From contig JAZBRS010000029.1 in assembly GCA_037176725.1 (NCBI GenBank), positions 123,165,001 through 123,229,000 on the forward strand: 64,000 bases of DNA. Reading direction: 5' to 3'. Each line of letters begins with the position of its first letter. Within the stretch, counting starts at the first letter, position 1. Under the pieces are notes generated by a model. It worked only from the letters and a program-made list of their open reading frames with translations. It was not told the origin of the DNA and made no database searches. This document shows, one piece after another, positions 1 through 9,951 of the stretch. Origin of the DNA: Posidonia oceanica. Its lineage: Eukaryota; Streptophyta; Magnoliopsida; Alismatales; Posidoniaceae. The translations under genes were made by a program, and so were the position numbers.

Positions 1-477
1 AGATGGGCTTTGCATTTTAAGTGGGCTTGGGGTTTTGATTGGATTTAATTGGGTTGTAATTGTGATTTAAATTTGCATGGCTTAGATTTAGGGTTTAGGG
101 TTTTAAGTTTTTAGGGTCTTGATTAGGGTTTCGGGTTTTGATTAGGGTTTGGGGTTTGTTAGGGTTTAGGGTTTGTTAGGGTTTAGGGTTTGTTGATTAG
201 GGTTTAGGGTTTAGGTTAGGGTTTTTTAGTTTTAGGGTTTGTTGATTTTAGGGTTTGGGATTTGAGATGAGTTCTAGGGTTTGAGATGAGGGTTTGAGAG
301 GGTTTGAGGTTTGAAATGGGGTTTAGGTTTTGGGTTTAGGTTTAGATTTGGATTTAGGATTCAGGGTTTAGGGTTTGGTTTGAAATGGAGGGTTTTAGGT
401 TTGAAAAGGATTTAGGGTTTTGAAGCCACCAGAGGGAGAGATCCACCAATTCAGCCTGTCAAAATGGAGTGTCTACA
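1..477 (-). repeat. C1 3' LTR, terminal 477 bp with telomere-like repeats
   Basis: The minus-strand LTR begins with TGTAGACACTCCATTTTGAC at 477. It closely matches the end of the solo LTR at 15492-16209 (same opening stretch at 1 and 15492, same end before TGTCTACA) apart from a SINE present only in the second copy. Positions about 80-420 are rich in TTTAGGG-like words. A purine-rich stretch on the minus strand (revcomp of 478-492, around AGGGAGGGGCAT) immediately precedes it and fits a polypurine tract. Confidence 0.8.
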
Positions 478-1056
478 GATGCCCCTCCCTGAGCAAGGTC
501 AAGGGGACCGAGGCCGCTGCTCAGGGTTGACAAGACACCCCATCTGACCGGAGAGAGCCAGACGTTGTTATAGACGTGAGTCACTTATTCGGTGGATGCA
601 CCGAAAATCATGACTTGTCGCCAAATGCAGATGAATGCGAACACTAGGATGCAGTGCTAATGCAAAGACTATTGTGCGGTGCTAATGCAAATGTGATGCC
701 TACGCTAATGTTCATTGTGCTGTATTCCTCTGGGGGAAAGAGGGTGATGCAAGCAAACGGAAAAGGCGGAAAATGCAATGCAACATCGTCGGGCAATACT
801 TCGGGAGAGCCGGACGATTGGGTGCGCTGAGTGGTGTACAGCTCTAGCGCGGGGGTGCCGTTTGCCAAGCTTCTGCTGTAGGCGTAGGCGATGCAAGTGC
901 AGAAAGTAAAAGGCTGCATGTTAAGATGCTGAAAAAAAGATGCTGTGGATGTGCATGCGATGGTGGGCATGTAACGCTCGGGAAATGGAGTGTGGAAGTT
1001 GGTATGATGACTACAGAGGAGTAATAGCGCAATAAAAGTGCAAATGTTATGCAACG

Positions 1057-1650
1057 GGGCACGCGAGACCGAGAAAACGATCCCAAGGCCGCGCACTACT
1101 GTGAGTACCATCCGAAGTCGGCAAGCTGTGAAAGTCTTGCCGGTGCTAAGGATGCTACCTTAGGCAGTACGCGAACCACGGGTTCGAATCCTAAGCATGC
1201 GATGTTATGCAGTGAAATGCAGAGTATAAACAGTGGAACGCCGGGCATGCGGAACCGAGAAAACGATCCCGAGGCCGCGTACTACCGTGGGTGCCATCCG
1301 AAACAGGCAAGCTGCGAAAGTCTTGCGGGTGCCGAGGATGGTACCTTAGGCAATACGCAAACCAGGGGTTCGAATCCTAAGCACGCCATGTCTGTGTAAT
1401 GATGAAATGCAATACTAGGACTGACTCTACGGAGGATACAAGAAAGCTATATGATGTCATGCAATGAAGATGTAGTGGAATGCAATGTATAGACAGTGGA
1501 ATGCTGAGCATGCGAAATCGAGAAAATGATTCCAAGGCCGCGCACTACTGCGAGTATCATCCAAAGCCGGCAAGCTGCGAAAGTCTTGTGGGTGCCAAGG
1601 ATGATACCTTAGGTAATGCGTGAACCAGCGGTTCGAATCCTAAGCACGCG
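1057..1650 (+). repeat. Three tandem tRNA-like cassettes (box B containing)
   Basis: Three related ~145-nt units lie at 1057-1201, 1243-1387 and 1506-1650. Each ends with a perfect pol III box B, GGTTCGAATCC (1181-1191, 1367-1377, 1630-1640), followed by CTAAGCAYGC, and begins with a GGCAYGC/AGCATGC word that can pair with that end (6 of 7 pairs in the second copy). Inside each is a stem GCAAG..CTTGC around a 10-nt loop; in the first copy the stem extends to CGGCAAG/CTTGCCG. They are too long for a normal tRNA and have no clear anticodon arm, so I call them tRNA-like, not tRNA genes. Similar units occur in A2 and A1. Confidence 0.55.
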
Positions 1651-1715
1651 ATGTCCATGTGATGACGCGGTGCTAATGCCATGCAACAGAATGCTATTAC
1701 ACTACAACGAAAGGG

Positions 1716-1868
1716 TGATAAGTTAACGGACGTATCGCCGGATAGTTAGGGAGTATCGGCCCTTTGAGGAGTTGACGGACTCATCACCGGATAGTTAGGG
1801 CTATCAGCCCGATGAGGAGTTAACGGACTCATCATCGGATAGTTAGGGCTATCAACCCAGATGAGGGT
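1716..1868. repeat. Tandem ~48-bp repeat cluster
   Basis: About three units of the pattern GAGTTAACGGACTCATC..CCGGATAGTTAGGGCTATCAGCCC follow one another. Each carries a small palindrome around GGGCT..AGCCC, and neighbouring units can pair through GATGAG/CTCATC. Related units recur near 10974-11110 (A2) and 52283-52380 (A1). Confidence 0.6.
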
Positions 1869-1965
1869 GGAAAGGGGGCAGGGATACCGAACCAGATGGT
1901 GCGGCAGAGGTCCGTAGACGCTCTCGCGACAGTTGGAGATGTCAGCCCAATGCAGATGGAAATGG

Positions 1966-2046
1966 GATACCATGGGGCAGCAAAAAAAAAGATGCCCCTA
2001 GTATCGATGAACGATACCAGGGGACAGTCGAAGCGCCCATGGCATC
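1966..2046. other. Four-arm alternative hairpin, copy 1
   Basis: Arm A GATACCATGGGGCA (1966-1979), A-rich loop, arm B TGCCCCTAGTATC (1993-2005), arm A' GATACCAGGGGAC (2013-2025) and arm B' GCGCCCATGGCATC (2033-2046). B can pair with either A or A', so two hairpins exclude each other. The arrangement is repeated at 2254, 16291, 52592 and 55969. Confidence 0.6.
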
Positions 2047-2253
2047 AAAATGCAAGGTGGAGACAACACTAACAGGTTTGTCAGCCGAGTAGTTAGGGCT
2101 ACCAGCTCGAATGAAGTGAAATGGATGTAGGGGCTCACCGTGCAAAGTGCAATGCCGATGGGGAATGCAATGGAACAATGAATGCAAGGTGATAAGTTGA
2201 CGGACCTATCGCCGAGCAGTTTAGGGCTGCCAACCCGATGAGATGAGGGGGAC

Positions 2254-2329
2254 GATACCATAGGGCAGCAAAAAAGATGCCCCTGGTATCAGGATGATAC
2301 CAAGGGACAACCGAAGCGCCCCTGGCACC
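2254..2329. other. Four-arm alternative hairpin, copy 2
   Basis: Same A-B-A'-B' arrangement as the copy at 1966: GATACCATAGGGCA (2254-2267), a 10-nt loop, TGCCCCTGGTATC (2278-2290), GATACCAAGGGA (2296-2307), GCGCCCCTGGCACC (2316-2329). Arm substitutions differ from copy 1 but pairing is largely kept. Confidence 0.6.
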
Positions 2330-4066
2330 GAAATGCAAAGGATGGATGGATGAGCGCATGCGAGATGATAGGTTGACGGACCCATCACCGAGCAGTTAGG
2401 GGTGCCGGCCTGAATGCAAGGAATGATAGAATGATGCAGAGAGAAGACAGGAAACCCCCCGTGGTGGGTGTGCAATGGTCTCAGCATGGGCATGCTTCGT
2501 GGCGTCACGGGGTGACAAATGAGGGCCATGCCGGTCATCAAGGACCTACCCAACGCGGTGGGCGGCAAAACTTTAAAAAGCACGGAGTCTCTGAGCGAGG
2601 CAGGCAAAAGTGTGCATCCTTGGCTCCGATTTTCGAAAACAGGGAGAAGGGAAGAAGATAAAAATATATTACAGCATGCATGTTTTGGTGGCTTTGGACT
2701 CAAAGCAGCTGCGCTAAGAGGGTGCTTCTGCATTTTCTGACTCAGGAGACTCGATCCTCGCGCAACGCCATGCCGAGTTGTGGTCAGTGGCTCTCATTCT
2801 CACTCTTGGCTCGGGATGAGGCCTTGACTTTGCAGAGTATAGCCTTTGGCTGCAGGTAGGTAGCAGAAGCATTGGATGTAGCTTCACAGCCTCCGTCTTA
2901 ATTCCTCAGGGACTAACTACCGCTTTTGACGCTCACAGAATGATGTTTCTTTTCCCCTCTTGAGTGATTGGAGTTGCATCTAGCCTACCAAAGGGTGGTT
3001 GTTGTCTGCAGAGGGGACTGGACCGTGCTGCTGCGCTCGGAAGATGGGGTCAGGTCTTCTGGATGATGTATCCCATGCAGTTGCCAGTGTGGTGCTTGAA
3101 GTTGGAAGCTAAGGGGGCTTTGACGCTCGTCTGAATCACTCCTCTCATGAGCGCCTTCTTTCTTCAACTTCTTTCTTCATTTTTCTTTTATGCTCAGCAT
3201 GCATATCATGTTATCATATTCTTTTGCTCACATGATCTCTATTCTTTTGGATATGCATGTCTTCGCCCTCTTGGGGTAGCGGTCCCTGGTGAGGCATTAA
3301 GAGTTCGGCTGATCGGCGTACTCCTTCAGCCTCTGCAATGTGTGCTTGTAGCCTCTGGCTATACTCTACTCTGCTTCAGTCCTCTCCATGTCTGGTGGAC
3401 TCTCTTGATAAGGTGGATCTCGCTTCTGGTGTTCTGAAACTCAGTGAGATGCTCTATTCTGCTCTCAGTCTCACTTTGTGGCCACATGCAAGAGATGGCG
3501 CTGCTTGAGTGAGTTCTGCCAGAGATTGTCACTGCTTGACATCCTTCAAGCGCTGCTTGTTTGTTCGTAGCCAGGTTTCTGATTATACAAATGTTTATGG
3601 GTTTTGTATTTTTTAGAAGGGAATGGGACAAGCATGTTTTTAGGTTTTTGCATTGGTTTTGTATTTTTTATGGTTTTTGTGCTTAAGAAAACATAAAAAG
3701 GGAAAACCAGTAGCAAGACGAGAAAATATTTTTATGTTTTTTGATGTTCTTGATTTTTTTGGTGCTTTTGTCTTTTACAGGATGCAAGAAATGACATGTA
3801 TGATGATATGTGCAGAGAGTGGCAAATATGTGCAGAAGAACGTGCAGAGTGATAAGTTGACGAACCTATCGCCGAATAGTTAGGAATATCAGCCCGAGTG
3901 AGGGAATGAATGCAAGAAGTAGAAAGGAATGCATGTTCTTTTAATGGGTTTTGTTGATTTTATGCTTTTTATAATTTTCAGACAAGGCAAAAAACCACAA
4001 AAACAAAACAAAACGAAAAAAAAAGACAATGCAGGAATCAAAAAAGAGGTAAGAAGGACTTACCTG

Positions 4067-6521
4067 TCAGCAACCTCGGGAGGGAGGCGCTGGGTTCGTT
4101 CCTATGCTGCTGATGCTGTCAGCGAGGTCCACTGTTGGCAGTGCAGGGAGCACTAGGGCTACTGGAGCTGCTGACGGCAGTGCAATGAGCATTGGAGCTG
4201 CAAAAGTTGGAGGAGGAACTAACCTGGACGACGCTGCAACTGGGCTTGCTGTCGACGCTGCTGTTGCATCTCCGAGCATCCCTCGAACGAGATAGGAAAG
4301 GCAGGAAAAGGGGATTACGCCGATGGGATCAGAAGAATCCACCAGGGCAGAGCTGGACTCAGAAAAGTCTGGTGTAGACCCCCGAGGTTCCGGCAGCTGC
4401 GAAACTTGCAGACTTGAAAGAGGAAGGGTCGGCTACACTAGGGTGTGCAAGTGCAAGTGCAAGTGTATGTGTATGTGCAGGCTCCTGCTCGTCAACGCTG
4501 ATGATCCTGTGATCGATCAGGCGCTGAACGGCATCCCAGAGAGTGAGGCAGTTGTCCGTCGAGTGCCCGGTGGCCCGATGGAAACTGCAGAACTGATCCG
4601 TATCATGCCACCACGGAGGGGGGGTTTGGTGACGAACAGTCGGGAGTCTCAGGAGCGACTCAACTTGAGGGAAGATGACGCTCAGTGGTTCGGGGATAGG
4701 GGTGTAATCACACTCAGCCCGACAGGGTCGTCTTTGCCCTAGATGGAGTCCTTGCCGAGCAGGTGTGACGTGATGCACGGGCTCGACGGTGACAGTGGGT
4801 GCAAAATTAGGTGCGTGCTTTAGCGAAAAAGGGTCTGACTGACTTTCTACATAGGCACGCTCTCCGGGAGGATCGGCGCATGCTTCAGTGTGCTGTTCGG
4901 AGCAGTGAGGAGCGGAGTTGTTGTTGTTGTTGTTGCTGTTGCGGCAATTGCTGGTGGTGTTGGCCTGACTAGCCAATGCAGAAAGTGCGGGGAAATGCCC
5001 ACTTCGCAGCGAGCTTTCCACGCAGACGCCAGCCCTAATCAGCGATGCATGGCTAGTGTTGTGCTGAATGCAGTGCAGAGTCCCAGTCGCTGCCAGTGCC
5101 CCCTTGATGATCATCTCGATAGAATCCTCCTCGGAGGGTCTATCTTTGATCTGGACGGCTAAAGAGCGCCAGCGACCGACATACTCCCCGAATGGCTCTT
5201 GGGGCCTCTACCGAATGGCGATGAGATCCTCCCTCTTGGGGATCAAGTCGAGGTTGAATGCATACTGCTCAAGAAAGGCCTGAGAAAGATCAGTCCAAAT
5301 CTGAACTGTAGCCATGTCAAGGAAAGTCAACCACTTGAGCACAGGGCCGGTTAAACTCTTCTGAAACAGGCAGATAAGGAGCCTTTCATCAGCCTGAAGC
5401 TGAGCAAGGTCCCCGCAGTATGCCTTCAGATGCGAAATAGGACAGCCTCTACCATTGTATTTATCGAAGACCAGGATGTGGAACTTCGAAGGGAGTGCAG
5501 CCTTGGGAAAGAGACAGAGGTCGTGAAACTGGTAAGACTGGTGGTCCTTGTCCTGCACTAAACGTAGTGCTTTCTCCAGAATGTCCATCTTGTCATTGAT
5601 GGGGTCTGGCTTGGCCACCACAAGAGATGAGGCAGCAGGGGCAGGGACCACATACGCCATCTAGGTCGCACCGAGGTGCTCCTCCGGATCCACCATCGCG
5701 TCGCCTGGTGGAGCGACAGGATGGTTGGTGTATCCGTGCAGTGGTCTTGTGTGGGTAGGAAAGTATGCCGGGTTCTGAACCAGATGCAAGGGGGATGGAT
5801 AGATAATATGCTGTGTAGCATGTGGTGCAGAGTGCTGGAGCAATAGTTGCTGCGCAGGCACGGTGCCGGGTAGCTAGCCAATGGGGTACTGTACCCCAAC
5901 CAGCCCGAAGGACTAATCACCAGATGGCGGAGTTACATGCAGTGCATTGTGCTGTGCAGAAGCAGGAGACAGATGCCGCGCCCCCATCACCGAAGCAGTG
6001 TGTAGCTGGGGCGATGGTATAGGCGGGAGTGTAATGTGTGCAGAAGCAGGCCACAGAGGTACCTCAGAGGCAGCAGGAACACAAGAGGAGTGAACTAATA
6101 GAGCCATACCCCGTAGTGTGTGGGCAAGCTCCATCAGGTGCCAATACCGCACTTCAGGGGACCCGTCAGTGGGAACGCTGAATAGCAGGACTGGCTGGGG
6201 GGCAGACTCAAGAGGTCGGGAACCTAGGGTAAAGGTCGCTGCAGCAGAAGGGATGTCGGAAGCGACATAACCCTGGGACGGAGGGGTCAAAGGTGCCTCC
6301 GGAATGCAAGGGGTGGTCATCGAGACAGACTCGACGACCAGATCCAGAGGGATGCATGTCTGCCAATGCCCTGCAGTAAACTGGGGTGCCCTAGACACCT
6401 GAGGGTAGAATGCTAGTGTCACAGAGGGCACAGAGCGAGTGAAAGTGAAATCCGGAGGGACCCAAGTGGTAAACCCCTCCAAGTCAACAGAAAAGCAGAG
6501 CACACCGGTAGACTGGGCCAT
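4067..6521 (-). pseudogene. gag: Broken Tat-type gag, copy C1
   Basis: Gag would form the particle core and package element RNA. The start is the ATG at 6521 (MAQSTGVL), matching the MAQ start of the other two copies. In order: a Pro/Ser/Ala-rich N-terminal region; a capsid-like core at about 5580-5210 with FDKYNGRG, HLKAYCGDLAQL and KSLTGPVLKWL, typical of Ty3/gypsy gag; EPFGEYVGRWRSLAVQ; an Asn run encoded by (GTT)n at 4918-4937; and a knuckle C-x2-H-x4-H-x4-C (CSFHRATGHSTDNC, about 4549-4593). The tail is Ala/Pro/Ser-rich and ends with RGC-stop at 4067. It is broken by frameshifts near 5913 and 5660, an amber stop between AIR and RPQEPFGEY (near 5208) and another break near 4359. No pol follows. 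Confidence 0.8.
4918..4937 (-). repeat. (GTT)n microsatellite inside gag
   Basis: A short trinucleotide run encodes an Asn tract on the minus strand. The equivalent tract in A2 is near 27700 and in A1 near 58880, with different repeat numbers, so it varies within an otherwise conserved gag. Confidence 0.7.
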
Positions 6522-8113
6522 CGCTGACCGAGTCTAAGTGAGGGAAGGCTGCGACAAGGAAACAAAGATGCAAGGCCTAAAGGAGAGCTACTGCCGGAAG
6601 TGACAAATAGCTCAGAGACAGAGGAGGGACGCACAGGGTCTGAGCAGCGAATCCTGCACCTACCTGCAAAAACAATAAAGATGTCAGAGATCGAATGCAA
6701 TAAAGTGTTATTAAGGGTGGCATGAATGGCATACGTGCAGATGAATGCTCTAATATGCGCTCTCTCACCATGCTTGTCCTGAGTAGATGACCTACTAGGA
6801 TGCACTCATGGGTAATGGGTTTGGACAGACCCTAGGTCAGAAAAGAGTGGGTCCCCGTCTAGATCCTGGCCAAAGCTCAGGTAGTAACAGGGTGGTGCGT
6901 TGGTGGCCTCGACCCCGCCAAAAGCGTGGGTGGTACCCTCCATTAGCACCGACACGACCCCTGACAAGGGGGGACATACCGACTGACTTGGGCCACGCCA
7001 AAGCAGTGGAACAAGAGGCCGGGACCGTCCTTCGTAGACTGTGGGTGCACTCAGAAGAGAGGATGCATGCTTTCTAAAATGAATCAAACATGAGAAATGC
7101 TTTAAAGTGTTTTACTTGCATTTTATTTAACCAAAAGGGGGGAAAATTGCAAGTTATTGGCTCTAGTTGTGCTTAGATATTATTGCTTGGCTTTATTGTA
7201 GCTTTTAGATTAAGCAAAGGGGAGCAAGCATGTTTCTACTATCCTAGGCATGGCATAAGCATGAATGGGAGAGAAATAGGAAGTCATGGCATGCAATCAA
7301 TCACACAAAAAAGCAAAAGGCATGCACATGGCATGTGCAAGTGTTTGTGGACATGCTTAGTGAAAGTGGAAAGCAATCAACACAACAAAAGGCAGGTAAG
7401 GCTTAGCATGTGCATTAGTGTAGTGACATAGCATACTTGTGTAAAATAAACCAAGCATCAGACAAAAGGCATGAATTAAAGCAATAATCACGCAAGCATG
7501 GCAATGGAATGCTGGAATAAGGGAAGTACTTGAATTAAAGCAGCAAATAAAGCAGATAAGGTAAATAAATGCTGAGATAATAATTAAAGAGCAGTGCGAT
7601 AAGTAAATGAATAAGGCAATTAAAGGGGAGCTACGCAAGCAAACAAGGCATGCAAAAGTAGACAAGGCAAATAAAGATGCAAAAGCCAAGTGGCGAGAAA
7701 GCCAAATCAAAACCCAGAGTCGGGTTTCTCCAGCAGGGTTTCTACTGTCCTGTGACCGTTTCCCGCGCCCGATCACGACGGGTCTCGCACGCTGCCATAG
7801 CTCACGATGCGATCGTGTCGTGAGAGAGAGAGGGGGGTCATAATTAGCAGAGAATCCGGGGAGAAGACTCGACTTGAAAATACTGGAAAAACGCAAAGAA
7901 AGAGAAGAGCGATGAGCAGGCAAGGCAAGCAAAAACAATGCAAGTAAAAAGCCAAGAAGGAAAGCCAGAGTTAGAATCCTTAGCAAAGTTGCCACTGTGC
8001 GACTTGCTAGGAATCGACACGGGCGAGCGAGCAAATAAACAAGACAAAGGCACAAGGCAAGCAAAGAAAGCAAAACCCAAGTGGCGAGAAAAGCCAAAAT
8101 GAAAGCCAAAGTA
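6522..8113 (-). other. C1 leader (5' untranslated region)
   Basis: The region between gag start and PBS has no coding sequence. Much of it (6780-7700) matches the leaders of A2 (29580-30480) and A1 (60770-61600), including a CATGC/GCATG-rich section. Its last ~400 bp contain the duplicated LTR-PBS junctions described separately. Confidence 0.65.
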
Positions 8114-8136
8114 CAATCTCCTCAGTGGAGTCGCCA
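7709..8136 (-). repeat. Triplicated LTR-end/PBS junction in the C1 leader
   Basis: Three successive PBS-like sites lie in the same orientation: a decayed one at about 7709-7745 (GCTGG, GACTC words kept), one at 7966-7993 (TGGCAACTTTGCTAAGGATT) and the true one at 8114-8136 (TGGCGACTCCACTGAGG). Between the first two is a ~175-bp piece resembling the terminal part of an LTR (CACGACGGGTCTCGCACGCT to GAAGACTCGACTTGAAAATA), and between the second and third a shorter piece. Each is followed by leader-like GCAAGGCAAGCAAA sequence. Confidence 0.55.
8114..8136 (-). other. Primer-binding site, copy C1
   Basis: Reading minus from 8136: TGGCGACTCCACTGAGGAG, one nucleotide from the LTR end at 8138. TGGCGACTCC is complementary to the 3' end GGAGTCGCCA of plant tRNA-Arg(ACG), the primer reported for Ogre/Tat elements (tRNA identity recalled, not searched). 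Confidence 0.75.
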
Positions 8137-8137
8137 C

Positions 8138-9951
8138 TGCAGTAATCCCAGTGTTCGGATCGTCCACGTACACTGCCAAAGCTCGCGTGCACCGATCGGA
8201 ATCAGGTTCACTATTAGCGGGTGTATCCGAGAAGGAAGACGTGACTCGAAAACACTAAAAAAAGGGAAAAAAGGAAAGATAATGGAAAGATAAGACAAAT
8301 CAGAGTCGCCACCGTGTCTATTAAGTCGGGAGACAAGGAAAATCGGGGAAATACGTGAATAAACACGCAAAACCAAGTAAAAGATACAATGCGATGCAAA
8401 GCAAATGAAATGATATGCAATGAGATGCAAATGATGCGACTCGTGCCTAGGATGAGGGCAATATGGTCATTGCGGGCCATGAGAAAGGACAAAGACTCCT
8501 GTTACGTGCGGGGAAGGTGTTAGGCACCCCCAACACGCCCGAGAATTGGTCTTTCTAGGCTTACGCTCGCATACGTAGGGAAATGCATGCTTTGAATGCC
8601 TAAGTGCCATGAATGCCTAATTAGATGCTCAAAGGTGTGCTCTAAGTGATGAAATGCGTGTAAGGAATTAAACGTGCAATCTAAGTGCTCAGCAGCGCTG
8701 TCTGTGTTCCGAACGCAAGCAAACAAAAATCATGTAAAGTGGTGATCTGAGTCGACTGGAGCGACGGCTCAAAGATCGATCGGTGAACTACAGAGGTGCA
8801 GGTTAGTCGTCAGTCGAACCGGCGCCTAACCTGGCAGACCCCCAGTGCTGGAGAAGAAGGCAAGAAACGGCAATAAAGCGAATGTAAAATGCAAATAAAT
8901 GGCCAGGAAGCATGCATGGAACATTACGAAGATAAGGGGAAGCTTTTTTACCTACGAGGGTGCGTGGTTTGGCCCCCCGACCTAGCTCGCCGGAGCACGC
9001 CAGCGAGGAGGTCGTTGCGGTGTTGGAGGCATCAGCGGTCGCTCGGAGTGATTGGGTTGTGTTCGAGGCAGTCTGGCAGAGGTATATGCATGGTTTGGTG
9101 GCGTTTGGTGCTGCGGTGTAGCCTCTAGCACGTGTCGGCCGGCGACGGCAAGGAGGAACAGCAGAGGCGGTGGCTTAGGGCTGTCTGTAGTGGTTTGGGA
9201 GTGTAGCACGGGATGTTAGGAGTGTATGTGTATGTTCTGTGGGGTGTGTTGGTTGCTGTGGGATGGACGGAAGTGTCGCCGGTCATGGGTTCCGGTGGAC
9301 AACGGAACTGTGGTGAGGCACGAGCGGTGATCCGGGAGGCTAAGGCAAGGTGTAGGATGTTTGGTCGAATGCTGTGGGAGTGGGGAATGGTTCTGGATCA
9401 CCTCTGCACACTCTGGTTCAAGCGGCAAGGGAGGGAGAAGGATTGAAATGTCGCTGGCCCAAGGAAAGGTGTGGGCAGAAGTGGTTTTGTTCTGCCGACC
9501 AATGGCAAGAAGGACAGTGGTAGGGTGAGGCGTGCATGGGAATGGGCTGGCAGGGCATGGCCTGGCGGGTGTCAGAGGCATGGGCGAGGTCTGGCATGCA
9601 CGACAGCGGCCGATGACATGGGTGCAGGTCATGGGGGCTGCCATTCACGTGAGAGAAGGATTTGTAGGTGAGTCGCCTCTCTGCATGGCGACAACCTTAG
9701 TCACCACTGTGAGAGGCGACAGGCCTTAGTCGCCGCTGTGATAGGTGACCAGGCCTCCTGACTCTTCAGGGCCTGTTAAATGGGCTTGGGCAAGGGTAGG
9801 TTAATGGTGTGGAGGTCTTGGGTAAGTTGGAGGGTTTTTGGTGGGTTTCGGGGTTGGTTTAGGGTTTAGGATGGAAAGTGGGGTCCGCCGCTTCCGAACT
9901 CGTTCCTCCAAGTGAGATCCGCCAGCTGGGCGTCAGAATGGGGTGTCAACA
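8138..9951 (-). repeat. Chimeric LTR (C-type left part, A-type right part)
   Basis: 8138-8714 matches 11343-11917 of the C-type solo LTR almost base for base (same TAGTAATCCC start, CCTGTTACGTGC block, GCTCAGCAGCGCTGTCTGTG). From about 8715 it matches 31558-32819 of the A2 5' LTR instead (GAACGCAAGCAAACAAAAAT onward). The switch falls at a shared GAAC. The high end, GTGTCAACA at 9951, is an intact A-type LTR terminus and is followed by a minus-strand purine tract (revcomp of 9952-9965). The LTR therefore ties C1 to A2. Confidence 0.75.
9665..9752. repeat. Phased hairpin array in A-type LTR (3' LTR of A2)
   Basis: Three 6-bp inverted repeats GTCGCC/GGCGAC, each with a ~9-nt loop, recur every ~29 bp, separated by short CCTTA-type spacers. 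The third has a G-to-T change in one arm (GGTGAC). The same array is at 32536-32612, 50986-51072 and 63473-63553. Confidence 0.75.

Larger units (their letters stand above)
478..4066 (-). other. C1 noncoding tail between gag and 3' LTR
   Basis: No credible coding sequence is seen; open frames here are short and have no family resemblance. The stretch holds three tRNA-like cassettes (1057-1650), a ~48-bp tandem repeat (1716-1868), two multi-arm hairpins (1966-2046, 2254-2329), repeated copies of a motif GATAAGTTAACGGACC..GCAGTTAGGGCTGCCAGCC (near 2180, 2370, 3848), a block at 2455-2570 conserved at 23715-23830 and 56300-56415, and a T/A-rich section at 3580-4030. The same order is found in A2 and A1, so it is an inherited part of the element rather than later insertions. 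Confidence 0.7.
1..8714 (-). mobile_element. Gag-only Tat-type LTR retrotransposon, copy C1 (partial)
   Basis: Read on the minus strand, this copy has, from high to low coordinates, a recombinant 5' LTR (from 8138 upward), a PBS (8114-8136), a leader, a broken gag gene (6521-4067), a noncoding tail and the start of a 3' LTR ending at position 477. The rest of the 3' LTR lies left of the window. The gag, PBS and purine tract before the 3' LTR identify a Ty3/gypsy element of the Tat/Ogre group. No protease, RT or integrase is seen on either strand of the interior, so it is non-autonomous, similar in organisation to the TR-GAG class described in plants. It shares interior layout with copies A2 and A1. 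Confidence 0.8.

Noticed and set aside
80..420. Interstitial telomere or chromosome end
   Set aside because: The repeats are degenerate, mixed with other sequence, and recur at the same place inside another C-type LTR with defined ends and target duplication.
644..1111. 155-residue open frame on the minus strand
   Set aside because: It runs through noncoding tail and a tRNA-like cassette; low-complexity composition, no family resemblance and not kept open in A2 or A1.
1057..1387. Functional tRNA genes
   Set aside because: Box B is perfect, but units are ~145 nt, lack a clear anticodon arm and a good box A at the right distance, and occur as repeats inside an element.
9665..9752. CRISPR-like array (palindromic repeats at regular spacing)
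   Set aside because: Only three units, the spacers are themselves conserved, there are no cas genes and the context is a plant LTR.
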